A stretch of 64,000 nucleotides of DNA from positions 372,001-436,000 of the forward strand of contig NZ_JALKBH010000001.1 in assembly GCF_023016115.1 (NCBI RefSeq), read 5' to 3'. The notes beneath the pieces were generated by a model that worked only from the letters and a program-made list of their open reading frames with translations, had not been told where the DNA came from and did not search any database. The stretch comes from Alcanivorax sp. S6407. GTDB lineage: Bacteria; Pseudomonadota; Gammaproteobacteria; Pseudomonadales; Alcanivoracaceae. The stretch's first letter is position 1. Each line of letters opens with the position of its first letter. Shown piece after piece: positions 53,910-62,989 of this stretch. A program made the translations under genes and the position numbers.

Positions 53910-55337
53910 TCAATCCACCGGACTGATGGTTTTCTGGTCAACCAGAATGATGTCTTCCTGCTCCTGCATCTGAATAAAGGGGTCCAGAATGTCATTGCCG
54001 CGCACTTCTGCATCGATCACATGCAGGAAGGTGTATGCCCCCAGCAGTTTCCGGAACAGGAAGATGAATTCCTTGGGCGGCACATCAAAGTGTACGGAAA
54101 TGGCGTTTTTGCCCGCCTTGTTCATTATGCGTGAGGGCAGGTCGCTCTTGCCCCAGCGATATTCCAGCTTCTCATTGAGCAGGTTGGCAGGGGGAGGGTA
54201 GCGTTCCGGATCCTGCAGAACCTCAACAGCCTCAAAGCAGAGCGAGGCAAAATCGTCGAGAATGCGGCGTGGCGTGCCTCGAGCCAGGAAGTCCAGCGCG
54301 TTGAGGGCGCGGATCAATCGGTCTGCATCATGATGGTAGGAGGCGCGGATCATTTCACGACCCGGGCCCAATACATCATTGTCGAAGTCGCGAATGGCGC
54401 CAAAATCCAGTAGTACGATCTGATCCTGTTCCGGCTCGTCGCCAATTCTCAGCAGATAATTGCCGAAATTCGGGTCGGTCTGCATCTTGTTCCATTCGAA
54501 CACTTCGCGGCAGCACAATTCCATGATGGCGCGGCCGATAAAGTTACGGCGGGTCTGGGACAATTGCAGTACCGCCGGGTCACTGACCCCGATGCCTTCC
54601 TCGAAGGTCATGCACATGATGTTGTGGCTGGAATACTCCGGGATGATCTCGGGCACGATAAAGCGCGGGTCATCTGCCAGGATCTGTCGGAAATGGCGGG
54701 TGGTGTGGGCTTCCAGATCATAATCGACTTCGCGGCGCAGCATCTCCTGCACCTCTGCCAGCCACATATTGAACTGTTCGGTAATGGGGACCAGGCGGCT
54801 CAGTTTAAGCAGGCGCACCAGAGCACGCATGTCCGAGTCGATGGCATCGGCAACCCCGGGATACTGGATTTTCAGTACCAGCTGGCGGCCGTCGGACTTG
54901 CGGGTAGCGCGATGAACCTGGGCCAGGGAGGCCGCACCCAGAGGGGTTGGGTCTACCTCCAGTTCGGAAAGTTTGACTTCACCCAGCTGAAGCTGGAGAT
55001 GCTTTTCAATGGCGGACCATTCCAGTGCGGTGGTCTGGTTTTCCAGGGTGTGCAGGGCCTCAGTGACCTCCTCGGGGAGGAAATGCTCACCGAACAGCGC
55101 CATCATCTGGCCAATCTTTACCACCGAGCCTTTCAGCTTGCCCAGTTCCTCGACCAGTTCCCGGGCGCGGGCAGAAAGAATTTCCTTGCGACGATCGTCA
55201 CGCTTGTCCTTGCTGGTAAAGAAGGTGCCGGCACTGGCGGTGGCGTATTTGGCGCCTGCCATGAAGCCAGCCTTTGCCATGGAGAAGCGACGCTCCACGG
55301 AACCTGTTTTTACCCGTTTTACCGTTTTTCGTGTCAT
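53910..55337 (-). CDS. ABC1/UbiB-family atypical kinase
   Basis: The 475-residue protein has the ABC1 hallmarks: the KxGQ motif in KLKGSVVKIGQMMALFGEHF, the Ala-rich loop GAASLAQVHRA, an invariant Lys in VLKIQYPGV, and a kinase-like core with Asp-containing VLLDFGAIRDF. The E. coli relative UbiB supports ubiquinone synthesis. Length is shorter than UbiB (546 residues) and there is no clear C-terminal membrane pair, so it is an ABC1 paralogue rather than UbiB. ATG at 55337 (MTRKTVKRVKTG) is taken as start because GGAG lies upstream; a possible ATG at 55361 gives eight more residues. It is divergent from the hydrolase gene. Confidence 0.85.
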   Translation of the reverse strand: MTRKTVKRVKTGSVERRFSMAKAGFMAGAKYATASAGTFFTSKDKRDDRRKEILSARARELVEELGKLKGSVVKIGQMMALFGEHFLPEEVTEALHTLENQTTALEWSAIEKHLQLQLGEVKLSELEVDPTPLGAASLAQVHRATRKSDGRQLVLKIQYPGVADAIDSDMRALVRLLKLSRLVPITEQFNMWLAEVQEMLRREVDYDLEAHTTRHFRQILADDPRFIVPEIIPEYSSHNIMCMTFEEGIGVSDPAVLQLSQTRRNFIGRAIMELCCREVFEWNKMQTDPNFGNYLLRIGDEPEQDQIVLLDFGAIRDFDNDVLGPGREMIRASYHHDADRLIRALNALDFLARGTPRRILDDFASLCFEAVEVLQDPERYPPPANLLNEKLEYRWGKSDLPSRIMNKAGKNAISVHFDVPPKEFIFLFRKLLGAYTFLHVIDAEVRGNDILDPFIQMQEQEDIILVDQKTISPVD

Positions 55338-55461
55338 TGGCGAGGAAACTCCATTTGCCATCCTGATTGCCGGTGGCATTCTAGCGGGTAAACCCTTACT
55401 GGTCATTGTCCAAACCTGCGGGGTTACACACGGGATACCACAACGGAAAGGATAACAACGA

Positions 55462-56232
55462 ATGGCAAGAACCTGGGTGTTACTCAGAGGCCTGGTCCGG
55501 GAAAAGAAGCACTGGGAAGATTTTCCCGCCAAAATGCAGGCTGCCCTGCCCAGTGACCGGGTTGTCACCGTGGATCTCCCGGGAAACGGAGAATTCTATC
55601 TGGAGCCCAGCCCGACACGTATTGGTGCCATGGTGATCCATGCCCGACAACAGTTGAAACAAATGGGGCTGGATGGGCCTTATCACCTGGTTGCGCTCTC
55701 GCTTGGCGCCATGACGGCAGTGCAGTGGCTATCCCAGGCTCCTGAAGAGGTGGCGTTTGCGGCACTCATCAACACGTCCTCAAGCCGCTTCAGCCCCTTC
55801 TGGCAGCGACTCCGTCCGGCCAATTACGTGCGTCTGATACGAGAAGGCATTCTCACCCGGGATCGGGTTCGAAAAGAACAGGCCATTCTCGAGATCACCT
55901 CTAACCTGCATGACCGCGAATTTCTTCATCAGCTGGCAGAAAAGTGGGCGGATTATGCGCAATTGCAACCGGTATCCGTGGCCAATAGCCTGCGACAGCT
56001 GCTCGCCGCCATGCGTTTTCATGCCCCAGCATCACTGCCGGCCAGCGTGCCCACTATCATCGTCAGTGGTGGCGGAGACAGGTTGGTCAGCCCAAGTTGT
56101 TCCCGACGCATGGCAGAGGCCTGGCAGCTACCCCTGAAGGTGCACCCCCAGGCTGGCCATGACCTGCCGCTGGACGCCCCGCAGTGGTTGATCAACACCC
56201 TGATCGAAGGGGTAACAGAAAGCGGCAAATAG
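55462..56232 (+). CDS. Alpha/beta-fold hydrolase
   Basis: The 256-residue protein has an alpha/beta hydrolase pattern: VTVDLPGNGEFY near the N-terminus, nucleophile elbow VALSLGAMTA with Ser around residue 79, an Asp in IVSGGGDRLVSPSC, and a His in HPQAGHDLPLDAP. The elbow is A-L-S-L-G, a variant of GxSxG. Substrate unknown. It lies just upstream of the MpaB-like oxygenase gene, on the same strand, and is divergent from the ABC1 kinase. Confidence 0.8.
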   Translation: MARTWVLLRGLVREKKHWEDFPAKMQAALPSDRVVTVDLPGNGEFYLEPSPTRIGAMVIHARQQLKQMGLDGPYHLVALSLGAMTAVQWLSQAPEEVAFAALINTSSSRFSPFWQRLRPANYVRLIREGILTRDRVRKEQAILEITSNLHDREFLHQLAEKWADYAQLQPVSVANSLRQLLAAMRFHAPASLPASVPTIIVSGGGDRLVSPSCSRRMAEAWQLPLKVHPQAGHDLPLDAPQWLINTLIEGVTESGK

Positions 56233-56314
56233 TGTATTGACCCTCCCTGACTGTGGCCGTACCTTTGAATCAGAACTCGTGGGTTCTGATAACAATAATA
56301 GTTGTGAGGTATCT

Positions 56315-57457
56315 ATGGCCACTCCACAGGAGCTTGCCCGCTATCAAAAAGGGCCGCAAAGCCCGCAGGAAAGGGTGTGGTGGGACCGCTATTCCCATGC
56401 AAACCTGAACCGCTGGCGCCGGGTTCAGGATCCGCTGGCGGACCGTTGTGCCGCCCAGATCAAATTTACCCGGCCCTCCGGCTTGCTCGACGAAGTGGAA
56501 CGGCGAGCGAAAGAGGAGGGCGGGGACTTCCAGGCCTTTCTCGACCACTGTTACACCGTGCCTTCCTGGGTGGACTTTGACGAAATGGAGCTGGGCAGGC
56601 GGATGTATCGTCGTAATGGTGCGTTGCAAGGCCTGGTATTGATGTGCTCCAGCCTCGTTGAAGGCTATGCCCACAACAAACCGTCTCAGGTGCTGGTTGC
56701 TACCGGACGGTTGCAGAAAGATGTCTCACGGCGAATCTATGAAACCGGCCAGATGCTGCACAACATCGTCGGCGATGATGGCCTGAAGCCGGGTGGCCTT
56801 GGCCATCGGACCATCATGGAGGTGCGACTGTTGCATGCTGCGGTGCGGCAATTCCTGAGCAATAACCCGCGCTGGGATGTGGAAAAGTACGATTTGCCCA
56901 TCAATCAGGAGGACATGGCCGGCACCATTCTGGAATTTGATTTCATGGTGGTGCGCGGACTCAAACGTCTGGGCGTCAAAATCAACCGGCGCGAGCATGA
57001 GTCCATGCATTATTTCTGGCGCTATGCGGGCTACCTGCTGGGCGTGGATGAAGCCTTGCTCACTACCACCCTGGAAGAACAGGAGATCATGGCGTTACAG
57101 CTTACCTCGCATTTGTATGATCCGACGCCGGACAGCGAATCCCTGGCCAAGGCTCTGCTGCGGGATATGTCTGGCAAGCCCCCGTTCAATCTGCCCTACG
57201 ACGTGCTGCTGGCCTTCAGTCGATACCTGATTGGCGACAGGGTGGCGGATGATCTGAACATTCACAGCTCTGTACCTGCCAGTTCCGCCGTTCACATCGT
57301 CAAGACGGCTATTCGAGCAGCCAGTATCAGCATGCGCATGCTGCCGGATCCGGCCAAGCGGTTACTGGAAGGGTTCAACCACAACCTTGGTCGCCGAACA
57401 TTACAAATCGGCCTGGGTGATAATCCGGCGCGCTGGGGATTCAAATCGTTGGGGTGA
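56315..57457 (+). CDS. MpaB/rubber-oxygenase-like protein (DUF2236)
   Basis: The 380-residue protein resembles the DUF2236 / MpaB / latex-clearing oxygenase family: an all-helical fold with RRNGALQGLVLM, EVRLLHAAVRQFL and HYFWRYAGYLLGVDEAL. Such proteins carry heme b ligated by His residues, several of which are present (H in RLLHAA and HESMHYFW). ATG at 56315 has TGAGG eight bases upstream; the upstream ATG at 56237 gives an odd 26-residue extension. Its reaction in bacteria is mostly unknown. Confidence 0.78.
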   Translation: MATPQELARYQKGPQSPQERVWWDRYSHANLNRWRRVQDPLADRCAAQIKFTRPSGLLDEVERRAKEEGGDFQAFLDHCYTVPSWVDFDEMELGRRMYRRNGALQGLVLMCSSLVEGYAHNKPSQVLVATGRLQKDVSRRIYETGQMLHNIVGDDGLKPGGLGHRTIMEVRLLHAAVRQFLSNNPRWDVEKYDLPINQEDMAGTILEFDFMVVRGLKRLGVKINRREHESMHYFWRYAGYLLGVDEALLTTTLEEQEIMALQLTSHLYDPTPDSESLAKALLRDMSGKPPFNLPYDVLLAFSRYLIGDRVADDLNIHSSVPASSAVHIVKTAIRAASISMRMLPDPAKRLLEGFNHNLGRRTLQIGLGDNPARWGFKSLG

Positions 57458-57458
57458 A

Positions 57459-57475
57459 CCAGATGCCTGATGCCA
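57459..57475 (-). repeat. Short array, CAGGCAT class, after the oxygenase stop
   Basis: CCAGATGCCTGATGCCA reads on the minus strand as TGGCATCAGGCATCTGG, with a 7-bp period. It begins two bases after the TGA stop. Confidence 0.6.
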
Positions 57476-57502
57476 ATTCGCGTGCAAGCACGCTCCCACA
57501 AT
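57476..57502 (-). repeat. REP-like element
   Basis: The 27-base element, read on the minus strand, begins ATTGTGGGAGCGTGCTTGCA and ends in CACGCGAAT. It is almost identical to the Pseudomonas REP consensus and has an internal palindrome around GCGTGC-TT-GCACGC. Confidence 0.85.
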
Positions 57503-57534
57503 GAGGCGCATTACCTCGGCGTCTTACGCGCACA

Positions 57535-57563
57535 ACAAAAAAGCCGGCTTGAAGCCGGCTTTT
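57535..57563. terminator. Terminator between the oxygenase and prc
   Basis: AGCCGGCT (57542-57549) pairs with AGCCGGCT (57553-57560) around TGA. An A-run before and T-run after extend the pairing, so it can act on both converging genes. Confidence 0.88.
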
Positions 57564-57586
57564 CTGTGTTCATTGGCTAACGAGGC

Positions 57587-59692
57587 TTAGCCTTTTCGGG
57601 CTACCTGGTTATCGCGGATCAGATCGATAAGATCCACCAGGATTTCCCCGGTCTCGCGGACATAGGGGTCTTCGTCCATGGCTTCTTCATGACTCTGAGG
57701 ATCCAGCGCACGCTGTTCTTCCAGATCCCGAAGGGCCTTGATGTCTTCCAGAGGAGCTTCCTTGCGAGCCTTGCGACGGCTGTTTTCAATGGCCAGCCGT
57801 CGTACATCAAAGTCCTTCTGCATGCTGGCGCGTTTCTCAATGTTAAGGGAAAGCTCGTTCATGCTGCGGTTGTGATCCAGCAGGGCGCGCAGGGACTCCA
57901 CATAAATGAATTCCGGGTCCTGCTTGATTCGATCGTCATGGCGCTCACGCAACATGGGCAGATAAGGAACCATGTCACTCACGCGTTGGTAGCTGGCAGA
58001 ATCGATTTCATCCCAAGGCATGGCGTTGGGCAGGGAGCTTTCGCCCACATCGGCCTTGTCGATCAGGGAAGGCATGTCCACATCCGGAACGATACCCAGA
58101 TTCTGGTTGCTGGAGCCAGATACCCGGTAGAACTTGGCATTGGTCATCTTCAGCTTGCCGTGGTTCAGGTCCAGCAGGGTCTGCACGGTACCTTTGCCAT
58201 AGGTCTGGTCACCGACAATGAGGGCGCGACCGTAATCCTGCATGGCGCCGGCGAAAATTTCCGAGGCGGAAGCGCTGTAGCGGTTGACGATGACTGCCAT
58301 GGGGCCTGCGTAGAGCACGCCGGGAAACTTGTCAGCTTCTACGCTCACCCGGCCGCTGGATTCACGCACCTGTACGGTGGGGCCACGGTTGATGAACAGG
58401 CTAACCAGTTTGTTCACTTCCAGCAGTGAGCCGCCACCGTTGTTGCGCAGGTCAATGACCAGGCCGTCGATGTTTTCCTTGCGCAGTTCCACCAGCAGTT
58501 TCGCCACATCACTGGTGGTACTGGTGTAGTCCGGATCGCCACGGTGGAAGGCGGCGAAATCCAGGTAGAATGCGGGGATTTCGATAATGCCCAGCTTGCG
58601 GGTTTCACCGTCTCGCTGGATTTCGATCACATCTTTCTTGGCGGCCTGTTCCTCCAGAACCACCTTGTTACGGATGATGCTGATCACCCGGGTGTCGTGC
58701 TCGCTGTTGATACCGGCGGGGATGATTTCCAGATTCACCTTGGTGCCTTTGGGGCCGCGAATCTGGTCAACCACTTCGTCCAGGCGCAGGCCAATTACCG
58801 GGGCCGGGGCCTCATCATCCTGGGAAACGCCGACGATACGATCAGCGGGTTTCAGCTGGCCACTCTTGGCGGCCGGACCGCCTGGGACCAGACGCACCAC
58901 CTTGGTGTAACCGTCTTCGTATTGCAGTACCGCGCCAATACCTTCCAGGGAACGACTCATGCTGATGTCAAAGTTCTCTGAATTGTGCGGGGTGAAATAG
59001 GTGGTGTGAGGGTCAAACGTCTGTGTCAGGGCATTGATATAGACCTGAAACACATCCTCGGGCGTGTTCTGCTTGATACGCTTGAGCTGGCTTTCATAAC
59101 GGCGGGTGAGGCGAGTCTTGATGTCCTCGTCCTCTGCGTCGTTGAGGCGCATTGTCAGCACCGCATTCTTGAACTGGCGCTCCCAGATGTCAGCCAGGGC
59201 GTCCTCATCAGCTGCCCAGTCCGCATCCTCACGATCGACACGGACGCTTTCATCGCCGTCAAACTTGAGCTCGGACAGGTCACCCTGAACCAGCTCCAGC
59301 ATGGCATCAAGGCGTTGCTCGATACGGGTCTGGAAGCGGTTGAAAATGGTATAACCGGCCTCAAGCTCGCCGTCCTTGAGCTGGTCATCCAGCAGTTTGC
59401 GGTAGCGCTCGAATTCCTTGATGTCGCCGGCTACAAAATACAGGCGGTTGGGATCGAGGTCTTTCAGATACTGGTCAAGTACCCGGCTGGACAGGGCATC
59501 ATTGAAGTCCAGCTTGCGGTAGTGGTACTTGAGCTTGTCCGAAATTTCCTCTGCCGCATCAGTCTGCTCACTGGTAGGTTTCAGGACACCTTCAATTTCC
59601 GGCGAAGCACGCAGGCTGCCGGTGACCTGAAGCGCGCCACCCAGAAGCAGCACGGAAAGTGCAGCAGGGAACATTTTTCGGGCTAATGACAT
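57587..59692 (-). CDS. prc: Carboxy-terminal processing protease Prc/Tsp
   Basis: The 701-residue periplasmic serine protease cleaves tagged or selected envelope proteins. The start MSLARKMFPAALSVLLLGGA is a signal peptide; the upstream in-frame ATG at 59815 is rejected. A PDZ domain lies near residues 245-320 (SLEGIGAVLQYEDGYTKVVR) and the catalytic Ser-Lys pair is in ASASEIFAGAMQDYGRALIV and DQTYGKGTVQTL. It is somewhat longer than E. coli Prc (682) but in range. It converges on the MpaB-like gene. Confidence 0.96.
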   Translation of the reverse strand: MSLARKMFPAALSVLLLGGALQVTGSLRASPEIEGVLKPTSEQTDAAEEISDKLKYHYRKLDFNDALSSRVLDQYLKDLDPNRLYFVAGDIKEFERYRKLLDDQLKDGELEAGYTIFNRFQTRIEQRLDAMLELVQGDLSELKFDGDESVRVDREDADWAADEDALADIWERQFKNAVLTMRLNDAEDEDIKTRLTRRYESQLKRIKQNTPEDVFQVYINALTQTFDPHTTYFTPHNSENFDISMSRSLEGIGAVLQYEDGYTKVVRLVPGGPAAKSGQLKPADRIVGVSQDDEAPAPVIGLRLDEVVDQIRGPKGTKVNLEIIPAGINSEHDTRVISIIRNKVVLEEQAAKKDVIEIQRDGETRKLGIIEIPAFYLDFAAFHRGDPDYTSTTSDVAKLLVELRKENIDGLVIDLRNNGGGSLLEVNKLVSLFINRGPTVQVRESSGRVSVEADKFPGVLYAGPMAVIVNRYSASASEIFAGAMQDYGRALIVGDQTYGKGTVQTLLDLNHGKLKMTNAKFYRVSGSSNQNLGIVPDVDMPSLIDKADVGESSLPNAMPWDEIDSASYQRVSDMVPYLPMLRERHDDRIKQDPEFIYVESLRALLDHNRSMNELSLNIEKRASMQKDFDVRRLAIENSRRKARKEAPLEDIKALRDLEEQRALDPQSHEEAMDEDPYVRETGEILVDLIDLIRDNQVARKG

Positions 59693-59866
59693 GCGTTTTC
59701 TCAATGGTTTACCTTGTTTGTGACCCGGTAGCTGATGGCGATTATCCCAACAGCTATTACTATAGACCCGGCCGTTGTAGTGGTGTTCCCGTGAAAGCGG
59801 TTCGGAAAGCACCAATTACCAGAATTTCATACACTTAGATGTAAACCCTAGCGCAAGGGGGAAGGT

Positions 59867-61090
59867 TTGCACAGACTCTTTAGCCTGTTTTTCCTCGCGG
59901 GCGTCGCCGGCGCCTGTCTCCAGTTGCTGATGGGAGATATGGAGGCACCGGGGCGATTAGTCAATGCCCTGTGGGATGCGGCGGATCTGGCGGTACAGGT
60001 CTCTTTGGGGTTGATCGGGGTACTGGCGCTGTGGAGTGGTCTGTTTCGGCTGGCCGAAGCCAGCCGGTTGGCCGACCGCCTTTCCACCTGGCTTACCCCC
60101 TTGTTGTCCCGTCTGATGCCAGGCCTGAAGCAGAATCCCGCTGCCAGCGCCCCGGTGACCATGAATCTGGCGGCCAACATGCTGGGGCTGGACAATGCCG
60201 CCACCCCCTTGGGTCTCAAGGCCATGGAGGCCCTGCAGACTCACAATCCCGCCCCGCGCGTGGCCACTGACAGCCAGATCATGTTCCTGGTGCTGAATAC
60301 GTCTTCGGTTACCCTGGTGCCGGTCACCGTGCTGTTGTTCCGCGCCCAGCAAGGCGCAGCTGACCCCGCAGCGATCTACCTGCCTTTGCTGATGGCTACC
60401 ACTGTATCGACCTTCGCGGGGGTGTGGGTAACAGCAAAGGTGCAGAAAATTCCGCTGTTCCAGCCACTGATTCTTCTGGTGGCCGGTTTATGGCTGGCGT
60501 TGCTGGCCGGCCTGGGATTGATGGTGTGGTTGTCGCCACCGGAAGTGGCCAACATGCTGTCCAGCCTGTTGGGTAACGGCATTCTGCTGCTGGTTCTGGC
60601 CGCGTTCTTTATTGCCGCCTGGCGAACCCGGGTGGACAGCTACGACGTCTTTGTGGAGGGGGCAAAGGAAGGCTTTACCACGGCGGTGCGCATCATTCCC
60701 TATCTGGTTGCCATGCTGGCGGCTATTGCCATGTTGCGAGCTGGTGGGGTGCTAGACCTGCTGCTGGATGGATTGCGCTGGTTAGCTGCTGCACTGGGCA
60801 TGGATACCCGTTTTGTGGAGGCATTACCGGTGGCACTGATGAAGCCTCTTAGCGGTTCTGGTGCCCGTGCTGCCATGATTGACGTGATGCAGACTCAGGG
60901 GGTGGATTCGCTGGCCGGGCGGATGGCTGCCGTCATGCAAGGCTCCACCGAGACCACCTTCTATGTGCTGGCCGTGTATTTTGGCAGTGTCGGAATACGG
61001 GATTTTCGCTATGCATTGTGGTGCGGTTTGGCGGCCGACGCAGCAGGCCTGATTGCTGCGATTCTGATCAGCTACGCCTTCTGGGGCTGA
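59867..61090 (+). CDS. SpmA-SpmB-type fused membrane protein (nucleoside-recognition/Gate domains)
   Basis: The 407-residue protein has about eight to ten hydrophobic segments. The first half resembles SpmA (VSLGLIGVLALWSGLFRLAE, then PVTMNLAANMLGLDNAATPL) and the second SpmB (FVEGAKEGFTTAVRIIPYLV and MQGSTETTFYVLAVYFGSVG). In sporulating bacteria SpmA and SpmB are separate and help dehydrate the spore core; fused forms are common in non-sporing proteobacteria and are of unknown role. The TTG start has GGGGGAAGG just upstream. Its end overlaps the AlkB-like gene by 19 bases, tail to tail. Confidence 0.85.
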   Translation: MHRLFSLFFLAGVAGACLQLLMGDMEAPGRLVNALWDAADLAVQVSLGLIGVLALWSGLFRLAEASRLADRLSTWLTPLLSRLMPGLKQNPAASAPVTMNLAANMLGLDNAATPLGLKAMEALQTHNPAPRVATDSQIMFLVLNTSSVTLVPVTVLLFRAQQGAADPAAIYLPLLMATTVSTFAGVWVTAKVQKIPLFQPLILLVAGLWLALLAGLGLMVWLSPPEVANMLSSLLGNGILLLVLAAFFIAAWRTRVDSYDVFVEGAKEGFTTAVRIIPYLVAMLAAIAMLRAGGVLDLLLDGLRWLAAALGMDTRFVEALPVALMKPLSGSGARAAMIDVMQTQGVDSLAGRMAAVMQGSTETTFYVLAVYFGSVGIRDFRYALWCGLAADAAGLIAAILISYAFWG

Positions 61091-61698
61091 ACAATGTTCC
61101 TGAAGGTAAGGTTGATACGACCCTGAGTCACACCGGCACGACGGGGCAAGGCATGCTGGAACCTGAACTGCACATTCGGGCTCATCAATAGCAGGGAATT
61201 ATCAGCAAGAGCCAGCTTTGCACACTGGCGACGCCCGCCATCGCGTGGGCGGAAGACGAAATCCCGGCTGGCTCCCAGGCTCAGTGAGGCAATCCATGGT
61301 GCCGCACCCAGCTCTGGTTCATCATCGCTGTGATAGCCCATGCTGTCCTGGCCATCGCGGTAGAAATTGCCCAGCACACTATTGAAGTGTTGGCCGGTGA
61401 GAAGCTCTACCCTGTCCCGAACCGGAAGTAGCAGGCGAGGCCATCCGGATGCCGTTTCTGTCAGGCCGGAGTATCGGTACCGTACCCCTTTCTCTCCCTC
61501 CCAGGTGGTCAGCCGCGGGGTGCGGTGTTCCCGTCCGAATACCCGAACAAGTGGCTGCCCCCAGGCCAATTGCCGCTCAAGATTACGATAAAGATCCTGA
61601 TGAAGAACCGCAGGCAATGCGTCATGCCAGAGCATCAGGGTGGCATCCTGATGCAAAGTGATAATTTCCGGTTGGCAAGGGCTGGGGGTCGCGTTCAT
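61072..61698 (-). CDS. AlkB-type 2-oxoglutarate/Fe(II) dioxygenase
   Basis: The 208-residue protein has the iron triad HxD...H (His and Asp in YHSDDEPELG; His in RFQHALPR) and the 2-oxoglutarate-binding RINLTFR near the C-terminus. The nucleotide-recognition lid is in RYRYSGLTETASGWP. These are typical of AlkB-like alkylation repair proteins. It is closest to the short AlkB group of proteobacteria. It overlaps the SpmAB-like gene by 19 bases. Confidence 0.88.
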   Translation of the reverse strand: MNATPSPCQPEIITLHQDATLMLWHDALPAVLHQDLYRNLERQLAWGQPLVRVFGREHRTPRLTTWEGEKGVRYRYSGLTETASGWPRLLLPVRDRVELLTGQHFNSVLGNFYRDGQDSMGYHSDDEPELGAAPWIASLSLGASRDFVFRPRDGGRRQCAKLALADNSLLLMSPNVQFRFQHALPRRAGVTQGRINLTFRNIVQPQKA

Positions 61699-61750
61699 GA
61701 TCTGCTGATGTTATCAGGTGATTTACGGATTTCAGCTACAAGGACGCATC

Positions 61751-62707
61751 ATGCTGCATCTTTTCAACATTGAAAACGGTGTGCTTCGGGAAAGGGATAG
61801 CGCTTCCGAGCCAGTCGACATGGCGCTGGCAGAGCAGGCCAGCTGGCTGGATGTGGTAGAGGCCGATGAAGCCGACCAGCAACTGGTTCAGCCCTTGTTC
61901 CGCGATGCCTTGCCGTCTGACGACAAGGAAGAAATCGAATCCTCAGCACGCTACTTCAGTGACGAGCACGGCCTGCACGTCCATTCGCTGTTCCTGATGC
62001 AGTCAGACGGCCGCTCCAAGACCGCGTCCGTGGCCTTTGTGGTTCAGGATGAGCGTCTGATTTCTTTCCGCGATGACATTCGTATGGCTGATTTTCGGCT
62101 CATGCGAATGCGAATCCGCCGTGGCTGGGTAAAAGTGTCCCAGCCAATGGATATCCTGCTCAGTATCCTCGACCAGAAGGTAGAGAACCTGGCTGATGCC
62201 ATCGAAGATGTGCACCGCGATCTGGAGCAGGTGGGCTACAGCGTGCTGGAAGAGGAGAACGGTGAGCTGGACCGGGATATCGAACAACTGGCCCGGCTGG
62301 AAGATACCAACGGGAAAATTCGCCTGTGCCTGATGGATACCCAGCGTTCCATTTCGTTTATCCAGCGTTATGTGCGATCCGACAAGACCCGTCGCCGTAC
62401 CTGTGCGGAAATCCAGCATGATCTGGAAACCCTGATGTCACACACCACCTTCCTGTTCGACAAGATCAACTTCCTGATGGATGCTGCCCAGGGTTTCATC
62501 AACATTCAGCAGAACCAGATCATCAAGATCTTCTCTATCGCCGCAGTGGTATTTCTGCCTCCCACCATGATTGCCAGTATCTATGGCATGAATTTTCAAG
62601 TCATGCCGGAACTGGGCTTTGAGTTCGGCTACCCCATGGCCATTTGCCTGATGATTCTTTCCGGCATCGCACCTTACTGGTACTTCAAGCGTAAGGGGTG
62701 GCTGTGA
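61751..62707 (+). CDS. corA: CorA-family magnesium/cobalt channel
   Basis: The 318-residue protein has a large cytoplasmic N-domain and two C-terminal membrane helices (about residues 256-276 and 293-312) joined by the YGMNF motif that forms the pore mouth. VVFLPPTMIASIYGMNFQVM is the family signature. ATG at 61751 (MLHLFNIENG) has AAGGACG upstream. CorA subgroups vary in metal; Mg2+ is presumed. Confidence 0.93.
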   Translation: MLHLFNIENGVLRERDSASEPVDMALAEQASWLDVVEADEADQQLVQPLFRDALPSDDKEEIESSARYFSDEHGLHVHSLFLMQSDGRSKTASVAFVVQDERLISFRDDIRMADFRLMRMRIRRGWVKVSQPMDILLSILDQKVENLADAIEDVHRDLEQVGYSVLEEENGELDRDIEQLARLEDTNGKIRLCLMDTQRSISFIQRYVRSDKTRRRTCAEIQHDLETLMSHTTFLFDKINFLMDAAQGFINIQQNQIIKIFSIAAVVFLPPTMIASIYGMNFQVMPELGFEFGYPMAICLMILSGIAPYWYFKRKGWL

Positions 62708-62711
62708 AAGG

Positions 62712-62746
62712 CAGTTAACAGTTAACAATTAATAGTTAACAGCTAA
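62712..62746 (+). repeat. Heptamer array, CAGTTAA class (corA 3' end)
   Basis: Units CAGTTAA, CAGTTAA, CAATTAA, TAGTTAA, CAGCTAA are in phase, starting four bases after the corA stop codon. AGATCAAAGGC follows, as in the arrays at 161 and 11188. Confidence 0.9.
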
Positions 62747-62906
62747 GATCAAAGGCAAAACCGCGCAGCTGCGACGGATGGGAATTTTACTGTAGGAGCA
62801 CCGTTTATTCGCTACGCTCACCCCTTCGGGGCCGCCTTAAAAGGCGTTCCTTCGCTTCGCTCGGTGAGGTGCGAACCTTGCGGAGCAAGGGCCGGCATTA
62901 GCCGGG

Positions 62907-62930
62907 AAAACCCCGTGTCATCGGGGTTTT
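62907..62930. terminator. Bidirectional terminator between corA and the MBL-fold gene
   Basis: AAAACCCCG (62907-62915) pairs with CGGGGTTTT (62922-62930) around TGTCAT. The A and T ends on opposite sides suit both converging genes. Confidence 0.85.
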
Positions 62931-62940
62931 GGGGTTTCGT

Positions 62941-62989
62941 AACTCGTTACTCGAAACTCGCTTCTCAACCGTCATTACTCGCTTCTGCG
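62941..62989 (-). repeat. Heptamer array, ACTCGAA class, across the MBL-fold gene end
   Basis: Units AACTCGT, TACTCGA, AACTCGC, TTCTCAA, CCGTCAT, TACTCGC, TTCTGCG are in phase. The stop codon (62977-62975) of the minus-strand gene and its last codons lie inside the array. Confidence 0.8.

Noticed and set aside
53910-55337. Assignment as ubiB itself
   Set aside because: The protein is shorter than UbiB, lacks the C-terminal membrane pair, and is not next to ubiE or ubiJ, so only family membership is claimed.
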